The notes under the pieces are model-generated. The model was not told the origin of the DNA and did no database searches. It saw only the letters and a list, made by a program, of their open reading frames with translations. The position numbers and the translations under genes are program-made. From AV69 sp963742315 (GTDB lineage Bacteria; Verrucomicrobiota; Verrucomicrobiia; Chthoniobacterales; UBA10450), in NCBI GenBank assembly GCA_963742315.1, contig CAVULE010000007.1, positions 124,001-188,000 of the forward strand: a stretch of DNA of 64,000 bases, in the 5' to 3' direction. This document shows, piece after piece, positions 26,108 to 35,456 of this stretch (position 1 is its first letter; each line of letters begins with the position of its first letter).

Positions 26108-27384
26108 AACTCGGGGAGATAACCGATGTCGATCGGCGTGCGAACAGCGACCAAACCACGCATTTATCGCCGGGCTTTTGGTTCTTGCTTGCTGCCCTGG
26201 CCGCGACCGGGGCCAAGCTTCTCATTGCTTGGAACACCATCGGCACCAATGACACCGTCGTTTTTTTCCTGTTCGGCCGGGAACTGAGCATCCACGGTCT
26301 CGCCGAAACGTATCGCCGGGTCATTCTCTTCAATCATCCGCCGCTGGTTGCCTATTATCTGCGTGCGATCTACGACCTCTCAAATCTCTATTTCTTCACC
26401 CATAACAACATTACTTTTGCGTTTCTTCTCCGATTGCCGGGAGTTATCGCTGACCTCGTCTCGAGCCTGGTCGTTTGGAAATTGGCCGACGCAATGGGCG
26501 ATCGTCGCCCTCCGTTCTGGGCCCTCCTTCTTTTTGCGCTTAATCCAATTTCGCTCATGATCAGCGGATTTCATGGCAACACCGATTCGGTCATGGTGAT
26601 GTTCCTTGTTATCGCCTGCCTGATGACGGCGCGGCAGCAACCGATTCTTTGCGGTCTATTCCTGGGCTTGAGCTGGCAGGTGAAAATTGTGCCGCTCCTG
26701 TTCATTCCAGTGTTCGCTCTGTTCTGGCATAATCGTCGTCAGCTTCGCCCTTTTATCGCGGCCTTTCTCGTCACTACTGTGCTCCTCGCCTTGGAACCGC
26801 TTATTTCCTCCCCCATCGCTTACGCCAAGAATGTTTTAAGCTACGGAAGCTATTGGGGTCTTTGGGGAATCACGTATCTCATTCGCATCAGTGATTTTCA
26901 GCATCTAAGCCGGATCAGCTTTTTCGGGCTGGCGCCGGCCGCCACCGTTATCAGCAACCTACTTAAGGTCGTAGTCGTTTCCCTTGTTCTCTTCCTGGCG
27001 TGGCGCAGACGTGGCAGCGATGCTCACGGCCTCGTCGTTACGCTGGCCATGAGCTGGCTGAGCTTCTTCATCTTCGCCCCAGGTATCGCCCCGCAATACT
27101 TTGTCTGGTTAACGCCATTCCTATTGTTCCTTTCGCCCACTTTCTTTGTCTGTTTCACCGCCGCGGCCTCCATTTTCCTCTTTGTTTTTTACAGCACCAT
27201 CTCGCATTCCTGGGTCTGGTATTTTGGTGTTTCGACTAATGCCCTCAGCGCGGTCTGGGCTCCCTGGAACCTTCTTCCCTGGTTGACACTGATCATCGGT
27301 TCCGTCCTCATCTGGCGAAACAACGTGCCTCAACAAAGCTCAGCCCTTAAACTTCTCTCTCCGGCGCCAGTGGCCGGAACCTGA
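26104..27384 (+). CDS. Polytopic GT-C-type glycosyltransferase
   Basis: The 426-residue protein has about ten membrane helices. Motifs such as FNHPPLVAYYLRAIY and HGNTDSVMVMFLVIACL, an acidic residue in an early loop, are typical of GT-C and PMT-like mannosyl/glucosyl transferases. It overlaps the previous gene by 4 bp and is followed 3 bp later by the next, so the three are one operon. No TPR is attached. Substrate unknown. Confidence 0.78.
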   Translation: MKLGEITDVDRRANSDQTTHLSPGFWFLLAALAATGAKLLIAWNTIGTNDTVVFFLFGRELSIHGLAETYRRVILFNHPPLVAYYLRAIYDLSNLYFFTHNNITFAFLLRLPGVIADLVSSLVVWKLADAMGDRRPPFWALLLFALNPISLMISGFHGNTDSVMVMFLVIACLMTARQQPILCGLFLGLSWQVKIVPLLFIPVFALFWHNRRQLRPFIAAFLVTTVLLALEPLISSPIAYAKNVLSYGSYWGLWGITYLIRISDFQHLSRISFFGLAPAATVISNLLKVVVVSLVLFLAWRRRGSDAHGLVVTLAMSWLSFFIFAPGIAPQYFVWLTPFLLFLSPTFFVCFTAAASIFLFVFYSTISHSWVWYFGVSTNALSAVWAPWNLLPWLTLIIGSVLIWRNNVPQQSSALKLLSPAPVAGT

Positions 27385-27387
27385 TTC

Positions 27388-28650
27388 GTGACCGACCCGG
27401 CCCGACCTCGTTCCCGCGCCCTTCCCCTGATTGGAATATGCGCCGTCATCGCAGTAGGGATCTTCTTGCGTTTGCCACCGGCTCTTTTCGTTGAGCGCGC
27501 TCCCTTACATTTCCTGGAAATCCTGCATCCCCAACCTGGCTTTACCGGCGTCGGTTTCGACGAAAATCTCTATCGCGAATACGTCAAAACCCTTTCCCAG
27601 GCGGGACTCTCCTCGTATCCGGACCTGGCGGAAGGATACGTTAGTCTGCAAACCCGACTTCCAAGCGCAATTCTGCCACCGACCCGCTTTCTCTACATTT
27701 TTTGCGCTTATCTTTGGCACCAAACCACCGGGGCCGACGCCCTCGCCGCCCTGAAAAATATCTCCAGCCTGTTCAGCATTCTTACTCTGGTGCTGACCGC
27801 GATTTTTTCCATCCACCTGGGCGGCGTCCGATTGTGCCTCGCCACCAGCGCGCTGATGGCTTTCGCGCCAACTCAAATCCACATGTCGCAGCACGCCCTG
27901 ATTGATGGTGTCTTTGCCTGCGTTGCCCTGGCCTGTCTCTGGTTGCTCTGGGAGAATTTACAACGGCCGAACGACTGGCGCTGGCTCGCCGGCTATGGGA
28001 TCGCGCTCGCCCTTCTCGTCCTGACCAAGGAAAATGCACTCTTCGCCTATTTCGGCCTGCTCGCAGTTTTGGCCGCGAGCTATTGGTTTCGAATCGGCAC
28101 ACTCACGCGTTTTCTCCTGGCGACCACCCTTGTCGGCCCACTCCTCGGAGTTGCCATCCTGGTGAATCTCTGCGGGTCGCTAGGCACCGCGATCCACATC
28201 TATCAATTGCTCGTAAGCAAGGCCGCCGTTCTGCCCTACGCCCTCAAAACCGGGGACGGACCCTGGTATCGCTATCTTGTCGATTTATCGTTAGTTAGTC
28301 CGATTGTCCTCTTGCTCGCATTCGGCGCCATTTTCACGCTCAAACGAAGCAACTCCGCCGTGATCTTTCTGACGGCCTTCCTGGCCGCGAGCTTTCTCGT
28401 GATGTGCAATGTCCGCTATGGAATGAACCTGCGCTATGCCAACATGTGGGATCTGCCGTTGTGCTTCCTGGCCGCGAGCTATTTGGTGGCTCTGTTTGCC
28501 CGCTTCCGCCGAGCCGATCTTTGGCTCGCTCTTTCCATCATGGCGCTGTGCGCGTTCGATCTGCGGCAGTACCAGATCCTATTCGTCAAATTCGGATTAT
28601 ACGAGCTTGTGCCCGAAGGTTTGCTGCGGGCGCTCCAGATCTTGAAGTAA
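27388..28650 (+). CDS. Polytopic GT39-family-like glycosyltransferase
   Basis: This 420-residue GTG-start protein has the first helix at about 12-30, then a periplasmic loop with GVGFDENLYREYVKTL (the acidic catalytic-loop position of GT-C enzymes), and 8-10 more helices. It closes the three-gene membrane glycosyltransferase unit. Its 3' end overlaps the convergent GT2-methyltransferase gene by 65 bp, so the two transcripts are antisense to each other at their ends. Confidence 0.78.
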   Translation: MTDPARPRSRALPLIGICAVIAVGIFLRLPPALFVERAPLHFLEILHPQPGFTGVGFDENLYREYVKTLSQAGLSSYPDLAEGYVSLQTRLPSAILPPTRFLYIFCAYLWHQTTGADALAALKNISSLFSILTLVLTAIFSIHLGGVRLCLATSALMAFAPTQIHMSQHALIDGVFACVALACLWLLWENLQRPNDWRWLAGYGIALALLVLTKENALFAYFGLLAVLAASYWFRIGTLTRFLLATTLVGPLLGVAILVNLCGSLGTAIHIYQLLVSKAAVLPYALKTGDGPWYRYLVDLSLVSPIVLLLAFGAIFTLKRSNSAVIFLTAFLAASFLVMCNVRYGMNLRYANMWDLPLCFLAASYLVALFARFRRADLWLALSIMALCAFDLRQYQILFVKFGLYELVPEGLLRALQILK

Positions 28651-30181
28651 ATTGGGCAGCGCGTTTCTGCCGCAATTCCTGGCTGGTGTTGATAGTCTCG
28701 CACAACAGATTGTTTACCGTCGGCAGGGCCTGGGCGCGCACAAAAATTTGATAGGAGAAGAAAGACCGACTAAGTGAAATCAACTTCTCGTTAGCCCGGA
28801 CCAGGAGCCGGCTGATGAAATTACTTCCGAGCGCCTTGGGATAGGGCGCGGGAATGCCGCGCACTTCGAGAATCTTGTAACCGGATTGCCGGAGCAATTC
28901 GCGCAGCGAACGAAAAGTAAAGAGGCGGGTATGGGTGGCATCCAAGATACCTTTCTTCCCGTAATTGAACTGGCCCAGGAGTAGCATCAGGCGGGTCGCG
29001 AAAAATCCGATGTTGGCGGTGGTGATAATCACTTCGGGGCGCTTGCAACCGGTCGCGAAACGCAATTCGTCCATGAAATCCTCCGGCCGCTTCAAATGCT
29101 CGATGATGTCGAGCATGAAGATTTGATCGAACTGGGAAACGTTGACGGGAAATTCCTTGCGATCGAGATCCCAGTGAATGAACTGCATTTTCTCCTGGCC
29201 TTCAGCCAGAACCAGACGGTCCATCCCCGTGACCGCGCACCCCTTTTTCACCAGCTCGGCCCCGACATACCCGCGTCCGCAGCCGACATCCAGCACTTGA
29301 GCGCCGCTGCGCGCGGCATCGATCGCCATGGTGTGGGAAGAGGTGAACCCGAGCTTGAGGTCGTAGGTTTCTTCCGGCGGCGCGACATCGAACTTGCGAT
29401 CGAAAAACAAATTCATTTGATGCAGCCGTGCCCGCACCATCGCTTTACAAACATTGAGGGCGTATTGCAGTCCGTTGACGTGACAGATTTCGTCGCCGTA
29501 AAAGGTTGGAATCGGCAGCTCGAGAATGCGGAATTTCTTCAGAACCAGCTGAATGATAATCTCGGTGTCGAAGTGAAAGGCTCCGCTATTGCATTCGAAG
29601 GGTAGTTGCGCGAGCGCCTGGGTGGCATACAGGCGATAGCCGGAGTGAAACTCCGACAGGTTCGTTTGCAGCATCCGGTTTTGGAAAGTGGTCAGGATCT
29701 GGTTGCCGATCCATTTGTAGTACGGCATCCCGCCCGTTCGCGCCGCTTTCTTGTCGATCATGCGCGAACCGAAGACGGCATCGGCTTCGTCCCGCACCAG
29801 CGGAGCAAGCAACTCTGGCAGTTTTTCCGGCGCATACTGGCCGTCGCCGTGCAGGAGGGCGACGATATCGAATCCGTGATCGATGGCGTAGCGATAACCG
29901 AGCTTCTGGTTACCGCCGTAACCCTGGTTCTCCGGCGTCCGGAGCACGGTGATTTGGAAAGGCGGACGTTGATGTTGAAAGCGCAACCCTTCGACAAAAG
30001 TATCGTCCGCCGACGAATCATCGATAATCAGCACTTCGACCGCGCTCGAATGCAGCGAAGACGGAATGCGGTTGAGTACTTCTTCAATCGTGCGCGCGGC
30101 GTTGTAGGCAACAATGAAAATGAGCACGCGTTTGCCGTGAAAATCGAACGGCGCGGAATCCACCGGCGGGGAGGAGGCCAT
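28586..30181 (-). CDS. GT2 glycosyltransferase fused to a SAM-dependent methyltransferase
   Basis: This 531-residue cytoplasmic fusion has, in residues ~15-235, a family 2 glycosyltransferase of the dolichyl-phosphate mannose synthase type (IFIVAYNAARTIEEVL, IIDDSSADDT, LLHGDGQYAPE). Residues ~270-460 are a class I methyltransferase (VLDVGCGRGYVGAELV, FMLDIIEHLKRPEDF). The DPM-like half would make a lipid-linked sugar that the neighbouring GT-C proteins could use; the methyltransferase could cap or modify the sugar. The last residues lie opposite the previous gene. Both halves keep their key motifs. Confidence 0.85.
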   Translation of the reverse strand: MASSPPVDSAPFDFHGKRVLIFIVAYNAARTIEEVLNRIPSSLHSSAVEVLIIDDSSADDTFVEGLRFQHQRPPFQITVLRTPENQGYGGNQKLGYRYAIDHGFDIVALLHGDGQYAPEKLPELLAPLVRDEADAVFGSRMIDKKAARTGGMPYYKWIGNQILTTFQNRMLQTNLSEFHSGYRLYATQALAQLPFECNSGAFHFDTEIIIQLVLKKFRILELPIPTFYGDEICHVNGLQYALNVCKAMVRARLHQMNLFFDRKFDVAPPEETYDLKLGFTSSHTMAIDAARSGAQVLDVGCGRGYVGAELVKKGCAVTGMDRLVLAEGQEKMQFIHWDLDRKEFPVNVSQFDQIFMLDIIEHLKRPEDFMDELRFATGCKRPEVIITTANIGFFATRLMLLLGQFNYGKKGILDATHTRLFTFRSLRELLRQSGYKILEVRGIPAPYPKALGSNFISRLLVRANEKLISLSRSFFSYQIFVRAQALPTVNNLLCETINTSQELRQKRAAQFTSRSGAPAANLRAQARIIRI

Positions 30182-30614
30182 GCCTCCGGAGCAGCTAGAA
30201 GCAGGCCAAGAGTCCGGCGCCGCTCGCCGTCACCTTAGCTTCCATCTTTCCTGCGACGGCAGAGCAAGTGGGCTCCGTACTCGCCGCAAATCTAAAATCG
30301 AGATCGCACCATTTGGTTTGATGCATCCGAGCCCAACCCGTATTGCTCGCCATCCCGCCACCAGGTTGATCAAGCACACGCGCCAAAAACATGGCCAGCA
30401 AGGACAAGAGCGATCGCGGCGACAACGCCGAATTCAATTTTCGCCGCGGTACTGCCTCCTCGTAGCTCAGTCGTGGAAGCGGCTTGATTAGCCGCGGCTG
30501 TTGCGTCGTGATTTCCGGAACCTTCGGTCACGCGTTGCAGGGAGCCTGATTCGTGCCGGCTATTCCCGCAGTCGCAAATGAGGAAACAGCGTGCCAGCAG
30601 CCACGCCGCGACCG
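30182..30614. other. Intergenic stretch with one candidate small ORF
   Basis: Apart from the low-confidence minus-strand ORF at 30370-30531, no coding signal is convincing here. A TTG-start minus ORF (30195-30437) has no family features. Confidence 0.4.
30370..30531 (-). CDS. Candidate 53-residue Flp-pilin-like membrane peptide
   Basis: The GTG start is at 30531 and the stop at 30370. A polar, Ala-rich N-terminus is followed by GGSTAAKIEFGVVAAIALVLAG, recalling the G-TAIEYGLIAA core of Flp/Fap pilins. There is no good ribosome site and no tad gene nearby, so it could be a relic or chance. Confidence 0.22.
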   Translation of the reverse strand: MTEGSGNHDATAAANQAASTTELRGGSTAAKIEFGVVAAIALVLAGHVFGACA

Positions 30615-32402
30615 CTATTTCGTCGCCCGTAACGCGGCGTTTGCCGTATCGAGCAACGCGTGATCGTCGTTATCGTTCAACTCCGCCAACAATTTCTTGG
30701 CGTGCCGAATCGATTTGCGCAGAAAATATTCCGGAGCAGTGAAATCGAATGGTTGTGTTTCGCCATTTCGCCCGCGCGCCTGTAACTCCGAATCCCAGCG
30801 GCTGAGCGCGCAAGTTGAGGCGAACAATTCCATCGCTGCCCCAGCGATCCGCTCCTGAATCAACTGCATGTCCAGGACGGGTTCGCGGTAAACCACCAGC
30901 GCGCGATTGACCGCGACATTGAAGCGCCAGATCAACCGGCCGAGTTGTCCGGCGAAACCGCGCAATTCCGCGCTTTGCACTGGCACGTTCGGTGTCCGAA
31001 CGGTCGCGCCCAAGCGATTCATGCCGGCGTTCCAAGCTTTGCCGACACGGTTCATTGAGAACGAAGTCATGGTGTCGTAAATTTCCTTGAACTCCATTCC
31101 TGGCCCACGCATTCCGACCAGCGCGATAAACGAGGTCAATACTTCGTTCGACCCTTCGCCGATCTGATTGATCCGCGCGTCGCGCAACATTCGACCCAAC
31201 GGATTATCATCGAAGTAAGCGGAGCCGCCGTGAATTTGGAAGGCGTCGTTGACCGCTTCCCAGAGCCGATCGGTGGTGAAAACTTTCAGCATCGCGGTTT
31301 CGATCATGTAATCCTCGAGACCGCGATCGATTAGCGATGCGGTTACGTTGGTCATTGCTTCCATCGCGTAAACGTCGGCCGCCATGCGCGCGATTTTCTT
31401 TTTTACCAGATCGAAATTGCCCAGGGTTTTTTTGAATTGCTGACGCGAATTGGCGTGTTCGATCGCCAGCTGCAGGCAATGTTTGGCCGCGCCGGTGCAA
31501 CAAGCTCCGAAAGTGGTGCGCCCGAAATCCAGAACGGTCAGCGCGACGCGCAAACCTTTTCCGAGCGGGCCAAGAATATTTTCTTTCGGTACGCGCACAT
31601 TATTTAAACGGAAACGCCCCGTGGCAGTGCCGCGAATCCCGAGCTTTGGCATCCGACCTTCGATCATTTCTACGCCGGTCGTGTCCGGCGTGACCAAAAA
31701 AGCGGTAATCGCGTCCTTGCCCGGCTTGTCCGGAACCGGCGTTCGCGCCATCACCGTCCAGACCTGGGAGACGGCTGCATTGGTGATGTAACGTTTCTCG
31801 CCATTCAAGATGTAATGCGAGCCGTCCTCGCTCGGGGTGGCTGTCATTCGGACATTGGCGGCGTCTGATCCAGCCTCCCGTTCGGTCAACGCGAAAGCCG
31901 CCAGTTTTTCTCCAGCGACCAGCGAAGGCAACCATTGCGCTTGCTGTTCACGGGTACCGAACAAGAGCAGGGCACGGATTCCAATCGAGTGATGAGCGTT
32001 AACAAAGACCGAAGTGGAAGCGTCCCGTTTTCCGATCTCCTCCAGGATCCGGCAATACTGCATTTGCGAGAAACCGCGGCCGCCAACGTCCCGTGGCGCC
32101 GTCATTCCAAGAACGCCCGTGCGAGCAAGGCCCTCGATGAGGTGGCGCGGGATGTCGGCATTGCGATCGATCCAGTCCGGATCGAGATCGCGATCGAGCA
32201 TTTGGCGCACTTCGCTCAGTGCACTCTCAAGTTCCGTCTGCCGGCTCGGGTCGAGCCTCGGATACGGCATTACCCAATCGGCCACGAAATTTCCCAGGAA
32301 AAGCCCTTTGGCAAAACCGAGTTCCTGCCGGCCGCTAAAAAGCAGCTCCTCGGCCTGCTGCATTTCTTTCTGACGTTGAATTTCTGCTTCGCTTGGTGCC
32401 AT
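30615..32402 (-). CDS. Acyl-CoA dehydrogenase, long (VLCAD/ACAD9-like) form
   Basis: This 595-residue FAD enzyme has the standard dehydrogenase core (TEREAGSDAANVRMTAT, YITNAAVSQVWTVMAR, QIHGGSAYFDDNPLGRMLRDARI, IGEGSNEVL with the catalytic-base-type Glu) in residues ~50-440, plus a ~150-residue C-terminal helical domain as in very-long-chain enzymes. It would introduce the first double bond in fatty acid beta-oxidation. It begins 2 bp after the stop of the molybdenum-carrier-like gene, so they form a unit. No electron-transfer flavoprotein or thiolase is nearby. Confidence 0.9.
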   Translation of the reverse strand: MAPSEAEIQRQKEMQQAEELLFSGRQELGFAKGLFLGNFVADWVMPYPRLDPSRQTELESALSEVRQMLDRDLDPDWIDRNADIPRHLIEGLARTGVLGMTAPRDVGGRGFSQMQYCRILEEIGKRDASTSVFVNAHHSIGIRALLLFGTREQQAQWLPSLVAGEKLAAFALTEREAGSDAANVRMTATPSEDGSHYILNGEKRYITNAAVSQVWTVMARTPVPDKPGKDAITAFLVTPDTTGVEMIEGRMPKLGIRGTATGRFRLNNVRVPKENILGPLGKGLRVALTVLDFGRTTFGACCTGAAKHCLQLAIEHANSRQQFKKTLGNFDLVKKKIARMAADVYAMEAMTNVTASLIDRGLEDYMIETAMLKVFTTDRLWEAVNDAFQIHGGSAYFDDNPLGRMLRDARINQIGEGSNEVLTSFIALVGMRGPGMEFKEIYDTMTSFSMNRVGKAWNAGMNRLGATVRTPNVPVQSAELRGFAGQLGRLIWRFNVAVNRALVVYREPVLDMQLIQERIAGAAMELFASTCALSRWDSELQARGRNGETQPFDFTAPEYFLRKSIRHAKKLLAELNDNDDHALLDTANAALRATK

Positions 32403-32404
32403 GT

Positions 32405-33073
32405 TCAGGGGTCGCCGCGTGGCGAGTCACGAACTGTATTCAATGGCGCCGTTCTGTCCACTAAGCGGCGCAGAATGCCTGACACAATTCGTTGCGCAGT
32501 TTTGTGACCTTCGGGCCATTGGCTGGCCCGTGGACCGGCCACGTTCAATACCATCATTCCGAGCTGCGCAGACAACGCCAGTCCGGCTCGGACCGAGGAA
32601 CATCGCGAACGTCCCGTTGCGTTGTCGTGTTGGGTGAGGTCCCTTGCCTGTGCTCGGGATGACAAGTCGCAGACGAACTGCAATGCCAGCGCGGTCGCAT
32701 CCTCCATCGAGAGCCGTTCGCGGTCGATCACCAAATATGGCTTCCCCATTTCGACGCAGCAATCAATCGTTTCACGTGTTCCGCCGCAAAGCTCTCCCTT
32801 TGAAATAACGAGCGTGCCATCCGAATCAGCCACGTTCCGCGCGGTACGTTCGGCATATCCGGCATTCGCCAGTTCCACCACTGGATAGTGTTCCGGAATT
32901 GTCCCGTCTTCGGCCAACCGTCCCGCCGGACACCACCCGCCGCACTCAACTTCAAATGCAAGCGCGGCATCGAGTGCTCCGCGATCAACCCCGGTTTGCC
33001 CCCCCGAAATGATTTTCAAAAATTCCTCGTCTGAGATCCCGTTTTTCTGCCGCGCTTTTAATCTATAAACCAA
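32405..33073 (-). CDS. SLOG / putative molybdenum-carrier family protein with in-frame palindromic insertion
   Basis: The family core reads KIISGGQTGVDRGALDAAL, GGWCPAGRLAEDGTIP, NVADSDGTLVIS, GGTRETIDC and VLNVAGPRASQWPEG, matching the putative molybdenum-carrier / SLOG nucleotide-binding group. Between LQFVCD and MVLNVAG lie ~37 residues encoded by a palindromic repeat (32553-32663) that is absent from the family pattern. The listed start is a TTG; a second in-frame TTG at 33019, just before KIISGGQTG, would match the family start better. It is upstream of the acyl-CoA dehydrogenase. Function in the family is unproven. Confidence 0.75.
   Translation of the reverse strand: MVYRLKARQKNGISDEEFLKIISGGQTGVDRGALDAALAFEVECGGWCPAGRLAEDGTIPEHYPVVELANAGYAERTARNVADSDGTLVISKGELCGGTRETIDCCVEMGKPYLVIDRERLSMEDATALALQFVCDLSSRAQARDLTQHDNATGRSRCSSVRAGLALSAQLGMMVLNVAGPRASQWPEGHKTAQRIVSGILRRLVDRTAPLNTVRDSPRGDP
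32553..32663. repeat. Palindromic repeat, family A, inside the molybdenum-carrier-like gene
   Basis: The copy runs from CATTCCGAGC to GCTCGGGATGAC and shares the internal block gccagtccggctcggaccga (32577-32596) with the uvrA copy, in the same genomic orientation. The host gene is on the other strand, so the element is translated from its opposite strand compared with uvrA, again with no stop. Confidence 0.82.
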
Positions 33074-33287
33074 TCACGGAATCGAACAGGATGCGAACCA
33101 ATCGCCACCATAGAGACTGCGCAATTCATTTGTGCGGTTTCCGCTTCCATTCATGGCATTGGATCGCTGCTAAACGATACCCTTGTTTTTCGAGCGTTTG
33201 ATGCCGGGAATCACGCACCACGTTTGAGATCCGAATCCTCGACGGCCGCCCAAGCATCGATTGTGCTATTCCATACCCGAGCAGCAC

Positions 33288-35129
33288 ATGCCAAAACTCA
33301 CTCCCGCATCCTTGCGAACCGCCGCCAAAGCAGCTTTTCTCGTGGCCCTTACCGTCCTCGCCTATCTGCCAGCGCTTCGCAATGGCTTCATCTGGGACGA
33401 CGACTCGTGGTTGATGCACAATCGCACTCTTGAAGGAGTGAACGGTCTCTATCGGCTCTGGTTCGATCTCCTGGCCTTGCAACAATATTATCCAATCACT
33501 GGGACCGCCTTCTGGATTCAGTATCAACTCTGGGGATTTCATCCATTCGGCTATCACGCCGTGAATGTCGCGTTGCACACACTGAACGTAGTTCTGTTTT
33601 GGTTCGTTCTGCGAAAGCTCGGCCTGCGCGGCGCCTGGTTCGCCGCCGCTGTTTTCGCAGTGCACCCGATCATGGTGGAATCGGTCGCGTGGGTCACTGA
33701 AATCAAAAATCTTCTTTCGACTGCTTTCTTCCTTGGGAGCGCTCTTGCCTATCTCAACTTTGAAAACTTGGAAAGACGCGACCTGCCGCGTCGTGGCAAC
33801 TGGTTTGTTCTTTCTTTGCTGTTCTTTGTCTGTGCCCTGCTTTCCAAGAGCGTGACCTGTTCGCTTCCGGTCGTGCTTGCTATTCTCATTTGGTGGAAAC
33901 GCGAACGAATCAGCCCGGCGGATTTTCGCCCGTTGCTTCCCTATTTCCTGGTGGGTCTGCCGATAGGCCTGCTAACTGCCTGGCTCGAAGTTCATCACGC
34001 CGGAGCAACCGGGGTCTCCTTCGACTTGGAGTTTTACCAGCGTTGCATCGTCGCAGGCCGCGCCATCGTTTTCTACGTCTTCAAGCTGGTCTGGCCTAAC
34101 GATCTCACTTTCAGCTATCCGCGCTGGCAGGTGACCTCGCCCTGGCTATTACTTGTTCCCGCGTTTGTCGCCCTCTGCCTCTTTACCCTCTGGTTCCTGC
34201 GCAAACACATCGGCAAAGCACCTTTGGCGGCGGCTGCGTTCTTTGTCGTCACACTGGGACCAATCCTCGGTTTCCTTAACACTTTTGCCTTCCAATTCTC
34301 TTTCGTCGCCGACCACTGGCAGTATCTATCGAGCCTGGGAGTAATCGCTTTGGCGAGTGCGTTTCCCAACCTTCTTTCCGGGGTGAGCCGCCATGTCCGA
34401 AACGCGGCATTGGGCTTCATCCTCGTAGCGCTGGCCCTGCTCACCGCACGACAATCCTTGATTTATAAGAGCAAGGATACGCTTTGGCGCGACACATTGC
34501 TCAAAAATCCGAAGTGCTGGTTGGCGCATAACAATCTCGGGGTAGATCTAATAGAGCGCGGAGTTCTACGGGGAGCAGAAGAACACTATCGCGCGGCCGT
34601 TCGGCTCAATCCTCACTATTACGAAGCGGAGAACAATCTCGGCGAAGCGTTGCTCGCTCGGAACCAGGTCGAAGAAGCCGCGCGACACGTCGACCGGTCG
34701 ATCGAGATTAATCCCACCTATGCTGCCTCGCATTGGAACAAGGCGCTGATTCTTGCTCGACAAGCTAAATCCGACGAGGCTTATGAGATCGTCGATCAGG
34801 GTTTGCAGCAGCGGCCGATCTATCTCGCCGGGGTAAATGCATTCGCTTGGTTGCTTGCCACCTCGCCGGACGAACGGGTGCGCAAACCACGTGGCGCGGA
34901 AGAGCTGGCGCACAAATGCTGCGAGGCCACCGGATATGCTAATCCGCGCTTTCTCGACACGCTGGCCGCGGCCTACGCCAATCAAAATCAGTTCGGCCGG
35001 GCGGCAGAAACAGCATCACAAGCCGTTGATCACGCTGCCCGGCTCGGCGAAACCACGCTCGCCTGCGAAATTACAAGGCGACTTGAGTTATACAAAACGG
35101 GCAGAGGCTATCTTTCCTTCCGGCGTTAA
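33288..35129 (+). CDS. TMTC-like membrane protein with C-terminal TPRs
   Basis: This 613-residue protein opens with a first helix (TAAKAAFLVALTVLAYLPALRNG) directly followed by FIWDDDSWLMHNRTL, the acidic loop seen in the TMTC-like gene at 20910-23014. Then come HPFGYHAVNVALHTLNVVLFW and WVTEIKNLLSTAFFLGSALAY, about ten helices in all. From ~400 onward there are three to four TPR pairs (WLAHNNLGVDLIERGVLRGAEEHYRAAVRLNP). The start at 33288 is chosen since the upstream residues to 33261 are polar. It is a likely exported-protein glycosyltransferase; target unknown. Confidence 0.8.
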   Translation: MPKLTPASLRTAAKAAFLVALTVLAYLPALRNGFIWDDDSWLMHNRTLEGVNGLYRLWFDLLALQQYYPITGTAFWIQYQLWGFHPFGYHAVNVALHTLNVVLFWFVLRKLGLRGAWFAAAVFAVHPIMVESVAWVTEIKNLLSTAFFLGSALAYLNFENLERRDLPRRGNWFVLSLLFFVCALLSKSVTCSLPVVLAILIWWKRERISPADFRPLLPYFLVGLPIGLLTAWLEVHHAGATGVSFDLEFYQRCIVAGRAIVFYVFKLVWPNDLTFSYPRWQVTSPWLLLVPAFVALCLFTLWFLRKHIGKAPLAAAAFFVVTLGPILGFLNTFAFQFSFVADHWQYLSSLGVIALASAFPNLLSGVSRHVRNAALGFILVALALLTARQSLIYKSKDTLWRDTLLKNPKCWLAHNNLGVDLIERGVLRGAEEHYRAAVRLNPHYYEAENNLGEALLARNQVEEAARHVDRSIEINPTYAASHWNKALILARQAKSDEAYEIVDQGLQQRPIYLAGVNAFAWLLATSPDERVRKPRGAEELAHKCCEATGYANPRFLDTLAAAYANQNQFGRAAETASQAVDHAARLGETTLACEITRRLELYKTGRGYLSFRR

Positions 35130-35165
35130 CTGAAAGACGTGTCTACAAATATGTGACTTTCGGCT

Positions 35166-35432
35166 TCACTCGGACATCTCGGCGCCAAGCAATTCCGGAA
35201 TACCTCGCATTTGAGAGAAGCCGACCTTCTCTTCAACAAAGTGTATGCGCTTCTGCAGTTCGTTAATGGAAAACGCAAGGCTGGCGAGACCATGGCAAAC
35301 CAGCCTCATTTCCGGTGAAGTGGCAATCCGCCCTGCGTCCATGAAGCTTCGAATAGCTTCGCGGAGAACCTTCTCGTCATAGACGCTGTTCATTTGAACC
35401 TCTTGTGTGGCATCAGTTAACTCCCTAGGCAT
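35166..35432 (-). CDS. Small hypothetical protein downstream of nrdJ
   Basis: This 88-residue protein is probably helical, with a central SPEMRLVCHGLASLAFSINEL and a terminal basic/acidic helix. There is no membrane segment or signal. AAGGA sits 8 bases before the ATG at 35432, which decides the start. It follows the nrdJ stop by 24 bp on the same strand and is probably cotranscribed. No family recognised. Confidence 0.6.
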   Translation of the reverse strand: MPRELTDATQEVQMNSVYDEKVLREAIRSFMDAGRIATSPEMRLVCHGLASLAFSINELQKRIHFVEEKVGFSQMRGIPELLGAEMSE

Positions 35433-35456
35433 TTTAATTCCTTCTAACTGGTCAAT

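Noticed and set aside
30195..30437. 80-residue TTG-start minus ORF
   Set aside because: No ribosome site or family; a different frame gives the weak Flp-like candidate.
33126..33665. 179-residue minus-strand ORF
   Set aside because: Overlaps the N-terminal part of the TMTC-like gene at 33288-35129, which carries clear motifs.
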